DNA of 64,000 bases from Limonium bicolor (lineage: Eukaryota > Streptophyta > Magnoliopsida > Caryophyllales > Plumbaginaceae): the NCBI GenBank assembly GCA_023374045.1, contig CM041782.1:252549810-252613809 (forward strand), read 5' to 3'. A model generated the notes under the pieces. The model was not told the DNA's origin. It saw only the letters and a program-made list of their open reading frames with translations, and did no database searches. The translations under genes and the position numbers were made by a program. Below are positions 24,261-36,679 of this stretch, piece after piece. Each line of letters opens with the position of its first letter. Positions within the stretch are counted from its first letter, which is position 1.

Positions 24261-27218
24261 GTACCCAAATAGTGCCCAAAATAAGTCAAATGACTTTCTT
24301 AAGTGGTCAAGGGTCAAACAACACCTAAATATCTAAGAGAATGAGAGGGGGGATGGTTTTAAGGTGATGATTCACCATTGGCTTCAGCAAAATAAGAAAA
24401 GAAGAGAAAGTAAGTGGAAAAAGACTATACACTTTTATTAAGCAAATATCTACTTTAAGCCTCTTCTCTCTCCTCTCTTCTTCATTTCCTTCCTTCCCCA
24501 CTGAATTCTTCTTCATTCTCCCAGTGGAAAACTGTTCTTTCTACAGCCATTCTTCCTCCATCTTCATTTGCTCTCCAAATGTTCATTTTAGCTCCAAATC
24601 AAATACTAAGCATAGATTTCTCTTAGTTAGAGCTAGCCCTTACTTCCTATCTTTTCAAAACTGGAAAAGCTCCATTTCGGTTCCAAGAGGAAACTCCATT
24701 GAAGGAGGAAAATCAAGTTTGAAGAGCTCATTTGATTCTCCATTCATTCAAGGTTAGGAAATTGGAAGAAAAATCAACTTTCCACCATTTTTCCTTAATG
24801 TCCGAAAATCATCTTCTCATGGAGCCTTGTTTATGCCTTGAACTAGCTTGTTTCCAATCTTTAAAGGACTTGGGAAGGTCCTCCTTGATTCATTACCAAG
24901 TTCATCTTGAAACTCCAAGGTAAACATCCATTTTTAATGCCGTAAAACACATTTTGACCTAAGATTGAATTCTATGATTTAGGCATGTTGCTTAATACTC
25001 ATTAGATTATTTGGATGTGTATTAGAACATTGGCAAGAGAATTAAATCCTTGGCCGATTTTCCATCAAGAAAACCAAAGGAGGAAATTGAGAGAAAAGCT
25101 TGAAAAACAAGGTAAATGTCTTACCTTGAGGTTGTTTAATGCTTTAAGGGATGAGATTGAGATAAATACTAAATGTAGCTTGGAGCTTACATTAGGTAAT
25201 GGGTTATATAACCTAGGAAAAATAATTTAAACAAGCTTGTGAATTTGTGACTAAGGAGCCAGTGGAAATGAGTTAGTAAGATAAGCATAAGGTGGATTAT
25301 GAGAACACTTATGTTGCAATGGGAGCATTGTTGTGTGTATTTGCAGGTTGAAAGCTTTTAGATGTGGGAAATTCAGTGTTTAAGTTTAAGTCATTTAAGG
25401 GCCCAAGAGCCATGTCATTTAAGAGCCTTAGTGTTATGCAATTTAAGATTATTACACTATATTGCGTTGGTTATGAATGGTTTGGATTTGGTGAGAAATA
25501 TCATGAGGAAAGGATTTGATATGTGTGTGTGTTGATTAGAGGATAATAACTATGCAAATGAGCATGATAATATACTAGTGGAGTTATGACGAAATTTAAG
25601 TAGAAAACAAAGTGTTTAAGTGGTTGTTGTGAATTAATATGACCTAGGATTTAGAAGGAGTCCTTAAAGGAAATTTGAGTGAAAATGAGTTAACAAAGGT
25701 AATCTTAAGGATTAGAATGACCTAGAGTTGTCTAGGAGGAATTAGAGGTTAGGTGGGTGAATTAAACACACCAAAATCATGGTATGAGAAATGTTAGACT
25801 TGTGCAAAATCTGGAGGAATGATGTATAATGTTTTAAGATGATATAGGTTGATCTTGGTTGCATAACCTTGATGGTAATGGGGTGAATTTGGAGTTCAAA
25901 ATGAGAAGAAAACACTTTGAAAAAGAGGTTCTGTTGTGGACCGCCCCTGTGGGGAGGTCCATGAATTTTGCAGCGTATGATGTTTCTGTTGTGGACCGTG
26001 CCTGGGACCTCCCCAGAGGGCGGTCCAGTGTAGAGAAGAATTTTTTTTTTCAAATTTTAAGGTTGATAAGAGGTATTAGTTGTATGCCATTAAGGTAATG
26101 ATGATTAGAAGACAAGGATATAAGGACTTAAGGAATTAACTTATGTTAGGAATATAAGTGTTTAAGTAGGTTAGGATGATTGGAAAGTAATTAACACCTA
26201 AAACTGAATGAATGTTTTAGGACTTGAGTATGTGGACCCCGGAGGAGAGTAAGCAACCGAATAACTGATGGTGTAATTGATGGTTTTCTTGTAGCCTGCT
26301 TTCTAACGAGGTGTCCCTCGGCTTGTGTGCTATTTGTTTATGTGTGCCGACTAAACAAGATAAAACATGCAACCGGAATATTATGTTTGTTATTGATTGT
26401 GATGCACTAACACAACTTACCTTGAGAACTTACTAACAATGTTTAGTAAAGAATTGTGTGACAATAAGGAACACTCCCAAATATTGTTTTCTTAGTAACC
26501 AAAAGAGGTTAACTAATAAACATTGACTTTGAGACTTCTACTAATTAGAACTTGGGGGAGTGAGGAATCCGGAATGGTTCGGTCATGCATGTGTTAAGTA
26601 AGAGGTTGGTATCCTTATTAGGTTCCGACTTCCAAATATGACTTGTCTTCGGACTCGTCGCCTAGAGTCGACATATAGACTCGACCTCCTCGAACTTCTT
26701 GTTTTAGGACGGAGGCATACTGAGATGGTGTGGTGGGATCTACCTAAATCCCGACTAATTCTAACAAATATTGTTTATGTAAACTAATGGTGCTGATAAC
26801 TCATTGGTTAGGGTTACTTGACCCGACAAGATAACAATGAATTAAGGAACAACCATTCTAATTAAAGAACGGTTATCTTAATTGAGATAGATTTGAGATA
26901 AGATTTAAGATTAAGTACACCAATTCTAATTGAGACTGAGATAAGGATTAAGATTGAGGTAAGATATGAATGGACTGAGATTAAGAGGTATCATGATTTA
27001 AGGAGTTAAAACGCTAACTCACTTACCTAACGAACACTTATTAAGTCATTCAATCATTTGAGTTGTGATTGTTCACATGAATGTGGCTTGTTGTTTAATG
27101 CACTTCTTTTTTATGTTGTGTATCTAATCAACTTCATCCTATCGACAATTAGTCGTCGTAGCCCGGTTAGCTTGGGGGCTATAAGAGAATCGTACCAGCA
27201 AAGATGCTGACCCCTTCG

Positions 27219-27223
27219 GGGGC
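27219..27223 (+). repeat. Target site duplication of E1, left copy
   Basis: GGGGC, matched exactly by 41320-41324. It lies in the GGGG arm of the F LTR hairpin. Confidence 0.85.
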
Positions 27224-30200
27224 TGTAATACCCCATCCAACATTAACACACTTAACAACAAACTGCAGCGGAAAGGCTAATACATATACATTGTACCGGT
27301 CTCATGGACTAGATTCCCGAGCGACTACACATTACTATCCCTTTTTCATTAACAACAACCACAACATACACCTTCCAACTGTACCGAGTATTCACAAACT
27401 GATGCCGATAACAATTTCGGTCTTACTACACCTACTGCATATATATACAACTTAAATGATTACCCATGTACAACGACTACCCCGTCCTACTCTCGGACGG
27501 CTTCCAGCTCCTTGTACCTGAAATAGGAAAAGAAGAGAAAGGCTGGCCCCCAAGGGGCTCAGCACCTTTGCTGGTATGGTAATCCCGCAGCCCACATGCT
27601 ACCGGGCCATGCACAACTAATTGTCGTCATAGCATGCGGTTGATTATATTTAAATCATGCATGTAACTTAAAACACACAACACGAATCATTCCGCCTCAA
27701 TGGGCTCAACAAACAGATAACATATCCATACTTGATAAGTCACTCATGGTATTCATTACCCCTAGAGTGTTTCTCCTCTAATGGAGCTACTTCCTTAATA
27801 GACGACAACTACACATTAATCGGGTTATCCTTAAACGCCTCTTATCACAAACTGGGATTCATATCCATGATCCACATACTCCACATTTTACAACATATAA
27901 CATGCATCACATAACAACACATAACAACACTTTTCACGTTTCAACGTGCACATAATAACATCGCAATAGAAATTGCATTACAACAACACATAACATAACG
28001 GGAGCGGCTCTCTTAGGAACCGACCCAAACATTGATAATCCACTGGTGAGCCTAGAGAATGATGTCACCCTCATGATAAACTCGTTATACAACACTCATT
28101 ACCGTCCTAATAGTCGGACGAGTAACTTAAGTTAAGATGGTTCGGGTTTTGTGACCCGAACACACCAACAAACATGTTCCCCCTAAACCGATCATAAGTC
28201 AGAATAGCTAAGCTTTGGAGTAAGCTAATGGGAGATCATAACCCGTGAGGGAAACAACCATAACAGAGAGAAGGGTAAGGCTAAGAAGGATACCCACTCC
28301 CAAACAACGCGCGACCGGCCAAACCGGATTCCTCACCACTGTTAGTACATACTTACTTTTAGATATTAGTTAGAACCCCACTATGGAGTCTATCACATCT
28401 ACACAACAACTATATTACAACTGGGTTAAACATACAAGAGAGGTCCTTACATACACACACATCAATATCACATAGCTAACACACGCATAGCCGTGGTTAG
28501 AACGTCCCATAGTTCGGGTCGTTTAATCCGAATACCGAACTCTCATGTGATCCTAGACTCAGTTAACTAAGGTTAACACTTCCGAGGTTAAATGGTATCG
28601 GAGTTGAACACGCCACATATATGAATTACTGTAAACTCATTTCATTGTTTTATCTTACAACGTGGCAAACATACAGAAAAACACATTGGCATACAAGCCG
28701 GTGTAATCCGGTAGGACACAGGTTGCAAGAAAACCATACCTGTCACCGGAGTCCACTTTATCATGTCCACTTATGTTCCTCGAGCAACTCTCGAACAACT
28801 GATAACATTACATGTACTTTTATTAACATCGGGGTAACATGGTTGTTTAAAGTCTAATGCTCATAACTTATCCCCGTTAACTTAGTTAAATAACTTCACA
28901 TTTTAACTTGTTTTACTTTTACATTTTAATACAACTTTTCCCCCACTAAATTGTCATTATAACTTACTTAACATGTCCTTAACAATCTTATAACATCATT
29001 ACTTAATAATCCCCATCATCCTATAACCTTAAACCATGTTTTTGGTCCGACCGACCCTACCGACCGACCTTACACAAGGTCGGTCCATTCCAAAACATAT
29101 TACCGTCGAAATTTTCTACTCCGACCGACCTTGTAAGTTCGGTCGCATGTTCGGTCCATTCCCGAGAGTTTCTTCCCTTTGAAAATTCAGGCCCGACCGA
29201 ACTTGCCAAGTTCGGTCCCATGTTCGGTCGATTCCAGAAACTTAATTCGTACACAAAACACAAGCCCGACCGACCTTGCAAGTCCGGTCCCCAAGGTCGG
29301 TCCATTCCAGAAACTAATTCTCGCAGGGTAAACTGGGCTCGACCGACCTTGGCAAGTTCGGTCGCAAGGTCGGTCTGCCCCAGACCCTTATTTTCCATTG
29401 CCCATTTAACTCCAAACTTCTCCTAAGGCCTCCTAATGTTTTCTAACATCATTTGGTACACTTATATCCTCATACAACATCCATGAAACTCATTATCTAT
29501 CACCTTAAGCACTTACTCATTTCATACCGAAATTCCTAACACTTATGTTATTTCCTCCTTAGTTTTCCAAGTGGTGTTTCATGCCTATGATAACCACTAT
29601 GCCCATAATGTTTTCTCCTCATTTTAACATCATCTCCCAAACTTCTTTTCTTACTAACTAAATCTCCTTTTTTCACATCTTACCTAAACATCATTCCTTC
29701 CTTGTACATCAACATTCCTAAACCTTAAACAAACTTCTCCAAGATTTTAATACATTCTCAAAAACACACATTGAATTCCTAGAACTTCCAAGATAATACC
29801 TAAATCCTTGTATGACTCTAAATCACCTTAATACATGATTTCTTCCCTAGTAAAACACTTGTTCACCTTTAACACTTCCTAGTTCACCAAAACCCATTTA
29901 AAACACTTAGAACTTCTTACACATTTTCCAAATTTTGCCATAGCTTCTCTTGTATATTCTCAAATCCAAACACTTAGGTTTTTACCTTATTTCATTCAAG
30001 AACACCTAAAATCCATCAAGAACTTCTCACACACAAAACTTCACCAAACTTACACTACATCACAATATAGTGCATAATTTAAATTGCTTGGCACTTAGGC
30101 CCTTAAATAACATGGCTCTTAGGCCCTTAAATTGCATAAACCTTAAGCACTGAATTTCCCACATAAATAATGCCTTTGACCTGCAATTACACCCAACAAT

Positions 30201-31793
30201 ACATATGCCCTTAATAAACTCCTTGAGAGTATTTCACTAGCTCATTTACCATTGGCTCTTTAGGTAGTTTTAATGAGCAATATAAGCTCATTTTTCCTTA
30301 GGAATAAATTACATTAGGTTAGCACATTTACCTCTTTTCTTCAAGATTTTTACTTGAACACTCTTGTTCTTCCTTGTTTGGAAATCGGCAAGAGGACATG
30401 GTTACTTGTCAATGTTCTAATCAATATACAAGTAACACCAATGGCATTCAAGCTTCATGCTTAAACTCATTTACAAACCCTAGGTTATATATATTGTCTT
30501 AACACATTAAGGTAAATGTTTTACCTTGGAATTGGAAGAAAGCTTGAATAAGTATCAAGAGAGGACTCCAATAACCCTTTGAAGATTGCATTGAAGCTAT
30601 GGAAGAACAAGAGAAGACACCATTAATGGTGAATTTTCGGACATGTATAAAATGAGAGGAAACTTGGTTTTTCTTTGAGTTTCCTTACCTTGAAGCAAAG
30701 GAGAACAACAAGGTGTGAAAATATTAGCTCAAGCTCCTTCAATGGTGAATCTCCATGGCACCAAAATTGAGTTCTTGAAGATTTGAAAAGATAGAAGTGT
30801 GGAGCTTGGTCTAACTAAGACAAATATGGTCTTAGAATTTGATTTGGAGCATGGAGTTGGATTTGGCAAGGAAATGAAGATGGAGAAGAGAGGCTACTAT
30901 AGCCCATCGTTTTTGAAGAAGAGAAGAGAGAATGAAGACCGTGTGAAATGAGAAGGAAAAGAGAATGAGAAGGTAAGTAGCTAGCTTAATATATTTATTT
31001 GCTAAAAGCAAATAACTTGCTTTATCCTTTATGTATTTATTTGATAAGTGCTAGCAAGGGTGGTGACTCACACCATGAAAACCGGCCCCCATTTAATAAG
31101 AAGGGTGTTTTGGTCTTTGTTGACCAATTAACTTACTTATAATAACATATGTTACAAACTAGCTTATAAAAGTTACTATTCATAAAAACAAGGCCATAGA
31201 AGTGAAATTTTTGATTTCCCATTGATATAGACTTCCAAATGTGATACTTTAGTACACATGTTAATTAAAGAGTAATGATGGACATTTAGCCATTCAATAC
31301 TCATTTACAAGACTATTTTTCATAAATGTGCTTTAAGACTCCTTAAAGCACATTTTGTTTTAACTTGTTTTCAAGCTTGGTTTTCTTTGGTAATTGATTA
31401 ATATGTTCATTAACATATTTATAAGGTATAGGTATGACCTTTAGGTCTTATAAAAATTTATCCCAAGCTTAGAGCACATTTTTGCTCTTATTGACTTTAA
31501 GGTATATTCTTGTTTTTATTTGGTTTAATTGTCTACCAAGGTTTCCTAAGGCTTACTTTGCCTTGTTAAATCATAATTGACTATTATTTAGTCTTGGTAG
31601 GTTCTTTGGGTCCTTACCAAGTTCACTCCAAGCTTAAAGCATGTTTTTGCTCAAACTGTATCTTAGCTTTAAATTGTTTAAAGCATGTTTTTACTATGGT
31701 TTAAATTGTTCACTGATGTTTCTACGGCACTTTTTAGCCTTTACATACCATATTTTAATATTTAAACCACATATCAAGGTTTGGGGTATTTCA
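27224..31793 (-). mobile_element. 3' LTR of E1
   Basis: 4570 bp. It differs from the 5' LTR (36680-41319) by scattered changes and by a deletion of about 47 bp near 27274, which removed the terminal hairpin still present at 2484-2505 and 36773-36794. The GGGGTGTTACA end carries one change (TGTAATA on the plus strand). Confidence 0.9.
29049..29375 (-). repeat. Palindrome array in E1 3' LTR
   Basis: Same array as at 4283-4609, with the GACCGACC/GGTCGGTC core. Confidence 0.88.
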
Positions 31794-34700
31794 ATCTACC
31801 CCCCTTAATAGAACTTCGTCCTCGAAGTTTACACTTCCCACACATCTTGGATTAGAATACGGGGATTACTTATAGAAATAAAACTTCCATAACCAAACAC
31901 ACTTTACATCACAACCTCGAACTTAATGGTCCGAGTAACACATTCACATTCATACATAACATATTCACAAGATAACCTCGGACTCAATGGTCCGGGTATC
32001 TTAACAACATTACACATACATACAACCCTTAGACTCTCTGGTCTTGGGTAACATAACAACATTTAGACACATAGGTCTTGATAACATAACATCCTTTAGA
32101 CTCATAGGTCTATGTAACACAACACATTTAGACTCATAGGTCTTAATAGCATACACTTTAGGAACTCAAGGTCCAAATAATATTTATTACACATACCACA
32201 CAACATGTCATAGCATGTATAGCAATCAAAAATATCTTTGATATACACTGTGATCCCGCAGAACCCGGTCGCGATGGACACCTTCCGTCCCCGTGCCTTT
32301 GGGAGATCAAAACAATCACTTAAATTTGAATTTTTTTTGTGAGGTTAAGTACGAAAACTTTAATTATGTAAAGTATTATCGACGCTTTATAAATACCAAT
32401 CCAAAATCCTTTTGTAAACATATAACTCCAAGTCCAACTTACGCTCTTTGCTTCTTTTCTTAGCGTGGTTATTTGTGACCACTTATAGGGAGCTCAAGAA
32501 TCATCCAACCCTGTTGTGATCAGCATCAGTGTTGAACTATCCTTCCACTCTAATTTGTGTTCGGCTTCCCTTGATCGCATGCAAATCAAGTTCCACCTCC
32601 CACTTCATTTTCAAGCATCAATTAAATCACTCATTCCAATTTTCTATCTTTTAAATCATTCTAGTCATGATCATAACATCTCCAAGGGATAGAACCTCGT
32701 CTATCAGTTATTTCCATACACTTTAATGTTGTTACCTAGGGAATCTTATTCTCACTAGGTTCTATGTCGGTATCATGCCCTTTCATGAATCACTATATAA
32801 TATATATACACATATATTTTATCAAAATACAACACATAGTTTCACATTTGTACACTGTCGGGGTTTTTGTTCCCCCGGGAGTTTCCCTACTCCCCACACT
32901 TGTACTATCACACACAACTGTTAACAAATAAACACACTTATCACAATGGTATTCGCATCTTCTGTGCGCAATTACCACAATTAAACCATGAGTGAATGCG
33001 TATGTTTACATAACACACACACCAATCATCAAAACAAATTATTTGTGCTATGCACAACATAAATCACGTACACTTGTACGGTAATACACACACTATGTGG
33101 TTTCGCACTCTACCCCCCTTAAAAGGGATTACATCCACGTAACCAATCATTAAACATTGGCTTAAAATGTTTTGCCATCGTGAAGTGTTTTAACTTCCAC
33201 GCGGTTTATCACACAATGGATTTTGATTAGAGGATCTTAACCATTTTGGCGGTTTAGTTCCTAAACCAAGAATTCTCATTGGAGTTTGTTTAAACTCTTA
33301 GTTAGTTTCGATTCTGGCCTGTTAGGCTTCTAGGCGTTAATAATTAGCCATTCACTCATGTTCACCATGTACATTCAACACTTGAATCACTGGCTCACTA
33401 GTTTTTGCTGCGAAACTCTAATAACTGTAGAGCTTAATTGCCCCATTTGTTATTCTTACTGTATTGTACATCCCCAATTGTCACCTTCATCTTGGTAACA
33501 ATGGTTTCTCAACCGACGCGTAGTATCTCTTACCGTTAGCGAATTCGGTGAGTTATAAACTTTCTATCCACTTCCATAACAATTTACTGTGTATACAGCA
33601 TGTATTTCACAATGATTGACTTGTTCCCTTCCGACTACTGTCGGTTGAGATTGAGCTACTACCTAGTGTATAGTGCTCTCTCGGCTATTTACAACATTTG
33701 GGGTATATTCCATACCGATATTTGGCAGTTAGTGCTACTGTAGTCACTTACTGTTAATCATGTCTTCACATTTGGTTTTATACAAGTACTCTTTTATTGG
33801 TGCGGCCTTGCATTTCCTATGCATCGGCCATTATAACATTATTCCTCCACAATTAACATGTTTCCAATTCCTAGCTATCCCACTCGATCATTACTGCGCA
33901 AGTGCAATACCAAAACACTCAGTCATACAGAGTGCAGAGGCGTAAACTCTTGACAGTAAATCTCTTATGTGATTGCAATAGGAATTCACACTGTGTTTTC
34001 ATTGAGATTCTTATCTCGTAATGCTGGCTACTGGCTTATTGCCCAGTCTGTTTATCATCACTTACCTTGCATCTCCACTGAGTTTAACTCATAACTGGTC
34101 TTATCTGCCACATTATTATTCAACAACACTCCACATATACTTACATCACTCGTATTATGGTTCGCCATCCATTTGGATGACTACTAAATACTCTTTGAGC
34201 GTTGATCACTCGAGTTACAAACCGGCGTTATTCAGCTCGGTGTTTCACTTATACACACATGCTACTAAACTAACTGCTCTCTTTCATAACAATATCGTCC
34301 ATCCTTAACATATTTCTTGAACTTGGTTCACATAACTACCGCTCTAGCGGTTTTACAGCATCGAGAGGTATCCCCACTCTTAGTGCAGTGGTTCGTTCTC
34401 CACTCTATTCACTATATATATAAAGTTCTGCAATCAATCTAATTTACATAACACATTTTATTTGTTGCCTATAAGCCTTATTTGCCTTGAGCTGCGCTCA
34501 TTGTAGGCTGTCCACACACATGTACTTCTCTGTACAACATTACATGGTTTGGATGTTATATTGGGCTCCATGACAAGGTTGTTGCATTCTGTCTCCTTCC
34601 ATGGAATGCCCCTTAGGATTGTCAGTCCGTCTCCTGACAACTTATGTCTAAACTGGGTGTTAGTTTCAACCCTTGTGCTTCTGTCATGTCATTTTGTTCA

Positions 34701-36679
34701 ACTATTGTTGATGCGAGCACCCTTCAAGGATTGCTCCTTGGTGTTGCTAAGTTATTCCATTACGTCTGGTTCGCACTTATTGGTATATTCAGTTAGCCAC
34801 GCCGTTTGCGTTTTTAACTGGCTTATTATCTTCTTCTGTGAGATCAACACTTCCTAGTAGTTGTGGACTCATTCTGGGAGTTTCATCCCGTTCATCGCAC
34901 ACTAATGTGTCCACATTAGGCATCTGCTTGCCATGTACAAGCTGGGTCACCGTTCCAGCTATTATGTTTATCCCTGAGGATTCCTTAAGACGTATACGAT
35001 GTCTTTACATTACAGTTAGTGCACTCCGCACCTCCTGACTCTTGAGCATTTCGTTGAAAGGAATTCACTAATTCCTTAGTCTCGTTATGACTGATTCCTT
35101 AACTTCAACATTTTTGGTAATCCGTTGCTCTTGCTCTTGTGATCGTAGTATGGAGTCGACTACTTCCGTGTTTCGGACTCTACTCGTATACATATGTGGG
35201 GTACCCTACTAATACATTACTACTTACCCAACTAACCCATAGTATGTCTGTCGGCCCACAAGCTCCTCACGGAGTGCGTTGTCCCACATTACAGTTGGTA
35301 CACTCGTAGTGTCCGTCACACGCCTAGGTGAAGTATTCTGTTGTCAACCCCTTATATTGTCCTGTGACAATATTCATTTCGTGCTTCCCGAACTTAATCA
35401 AGGGAAGGTCTCTCCACGTTGTATTACTATGAACTCAATCCACTCCCTCGGGTTGTTACCCTGGGTTTACCGGTTTCCTTTCCGGTTATTCAAAGTAAAC
35501 TGGGTATAACTTACCTACTGTGTGGCACTGAGGCCGGTGTAGGTCCTCTGGTTTGGTTTTTAAAAGAAGGTAGAAAAAAGTGTTTGTTTGAAAGAAATTG
35601 GTTTGAAGGAAAAGAGTTTGAAATAAATCTGAGTTTGAAAGAAAATTTTCATGGTTTCACAACATCTTCTTACCTTAACCAATCTAGCTTCTTGAGACTG
35701 GTATACTTACAATTACAGAGGTTAGGCTAACAGGCCCTTCCACTATTATGACGATCACATTTAACTTTATGGTACTTTACCAAGTACTTGTAGTGGTTAT
35801 AAATTTCCCGAACAGCCCTGTTATAGCAGCACTTGCTATGGCAAGTGCGCCATGCTAACTGGCTATCGGTTAACACATACCGGTTGTGGTATTGTTTTTA
35901 CCCGCACTGTCATCAGTGGCCTTGTTGGCCCTCACTTGATTTACAGTCTTGATAATAATTCCTCTGGGTAACTCCTCACTGTATTCATATGGTAATTATC
36001 AACTGGGGTGTCTCCCACTCTTAGAGTCCCCCTTTACTTAGTATCGTATCCTCTTTATAGCCCGTTCCACGCACTTGTCGTGGTTACTGAGACTTGTCTC
36101 TTGTTTGGGCACTACGTTGTAGTTCCTTTGTCGGTTGGTATACCATTGGTGTACTATTTATCAACTGTGGTCCCGTAGACACTCGTCTCGGGTTTTATTA
36201 ATCCACTTCTTGCCTGTTGCACGGTCGGTGCATTGCAAGCTGGTTATCCTCGACTGCTCGGCATGTCGACCCAGGTTGCCGGAAATTCTATTCTTCTATA
36301 CACAAGATTCTTCATTCTTCGCTATTAAATGCGGTTAACATTGTTCAGACAGAAACCGTCTCTGGGATTCCCAGTTTTCGGGATCTACCGTATGACTAGT
36401 TCTCCATACCTTTAGAGGTACTTAATAACAGCCAGATCGGGTATTCCCGAGTAAGAGAGGACTTCCATCTCTCTGGTGTTCCTTCCCAAGTTATAAAACA
36501 GGGACTGTGGAGGGCGGGAAGGATATTGTAGGTTTCCAGTACACACTGGTTATACCTAACTAGCGTATCTCTCACTCTATCACTCAACCCTTAACACAAA
36601 GTACTAAAATCCTAACTCGGTACTTCCTAAGCTCGGTAATTCAGTCATCAGAGCGATACTTCGCTCTGATACCACTTTT
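31794..36679 (-). mobile_element. Non-coding internal region of E1
   Basis: 4.9 kb between the two LTRs. There is no gag, protease, RT or integrase motif on either strand. The first part, read on the minus strand, shares with H the primer-site palindrome and the leader motif TACCGAGTTAGGATTT (about 36604-36619 here, 48252-48267 in H). The 49-nt block lies at 33899-33947 and the second polypurine tract at about 33105-33124. The part at 35080-35900 carries many single-base deletions compared with 10320-11140. Confidence 0.85.
36647..36674 (-). promoter_or_regulatory. Primer binding site and overlapping palindrome of E1
   Basis: On the minus strand TGGTATCAGAGC (36663-36674) matches the 3' end of initiator tRNA-Met, 5 bases after the LTR end. 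The ATCAGAGC part belongs to a palindrome with 10-bp arms (ATCAGAGCGA and TCGCTCTGAT) at 36647-36670. Confidence 0.8.

Larger units (their letters stand above)
23814..27223 (+). mobile_element. 3' LTR of element F, first part
   Basis: It starts TGAAATACCCCAAACCTAAG. It is interrupted at 27223 by E1 and resumes at 41320. The joined LTR is about 3.8 kb. It has a TATA box (24253-24260), AG/GTAA motifs near 24918 and 25109, a TTTGCAG acceptor-like motif near 25346, palindromes (25937-26031) and tandem hairpins (27196-27222). 24850-27223 is the source or twin of 1-2390. An open frame at 24524-24757 lies in the leader and has no family features. Confidence 0.85.

Noticed and set aside
24524..24757. 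77-codon frame in the F LTR leader
   Set aside because: It is absent from the F2 copy as an open frame and has no signature.
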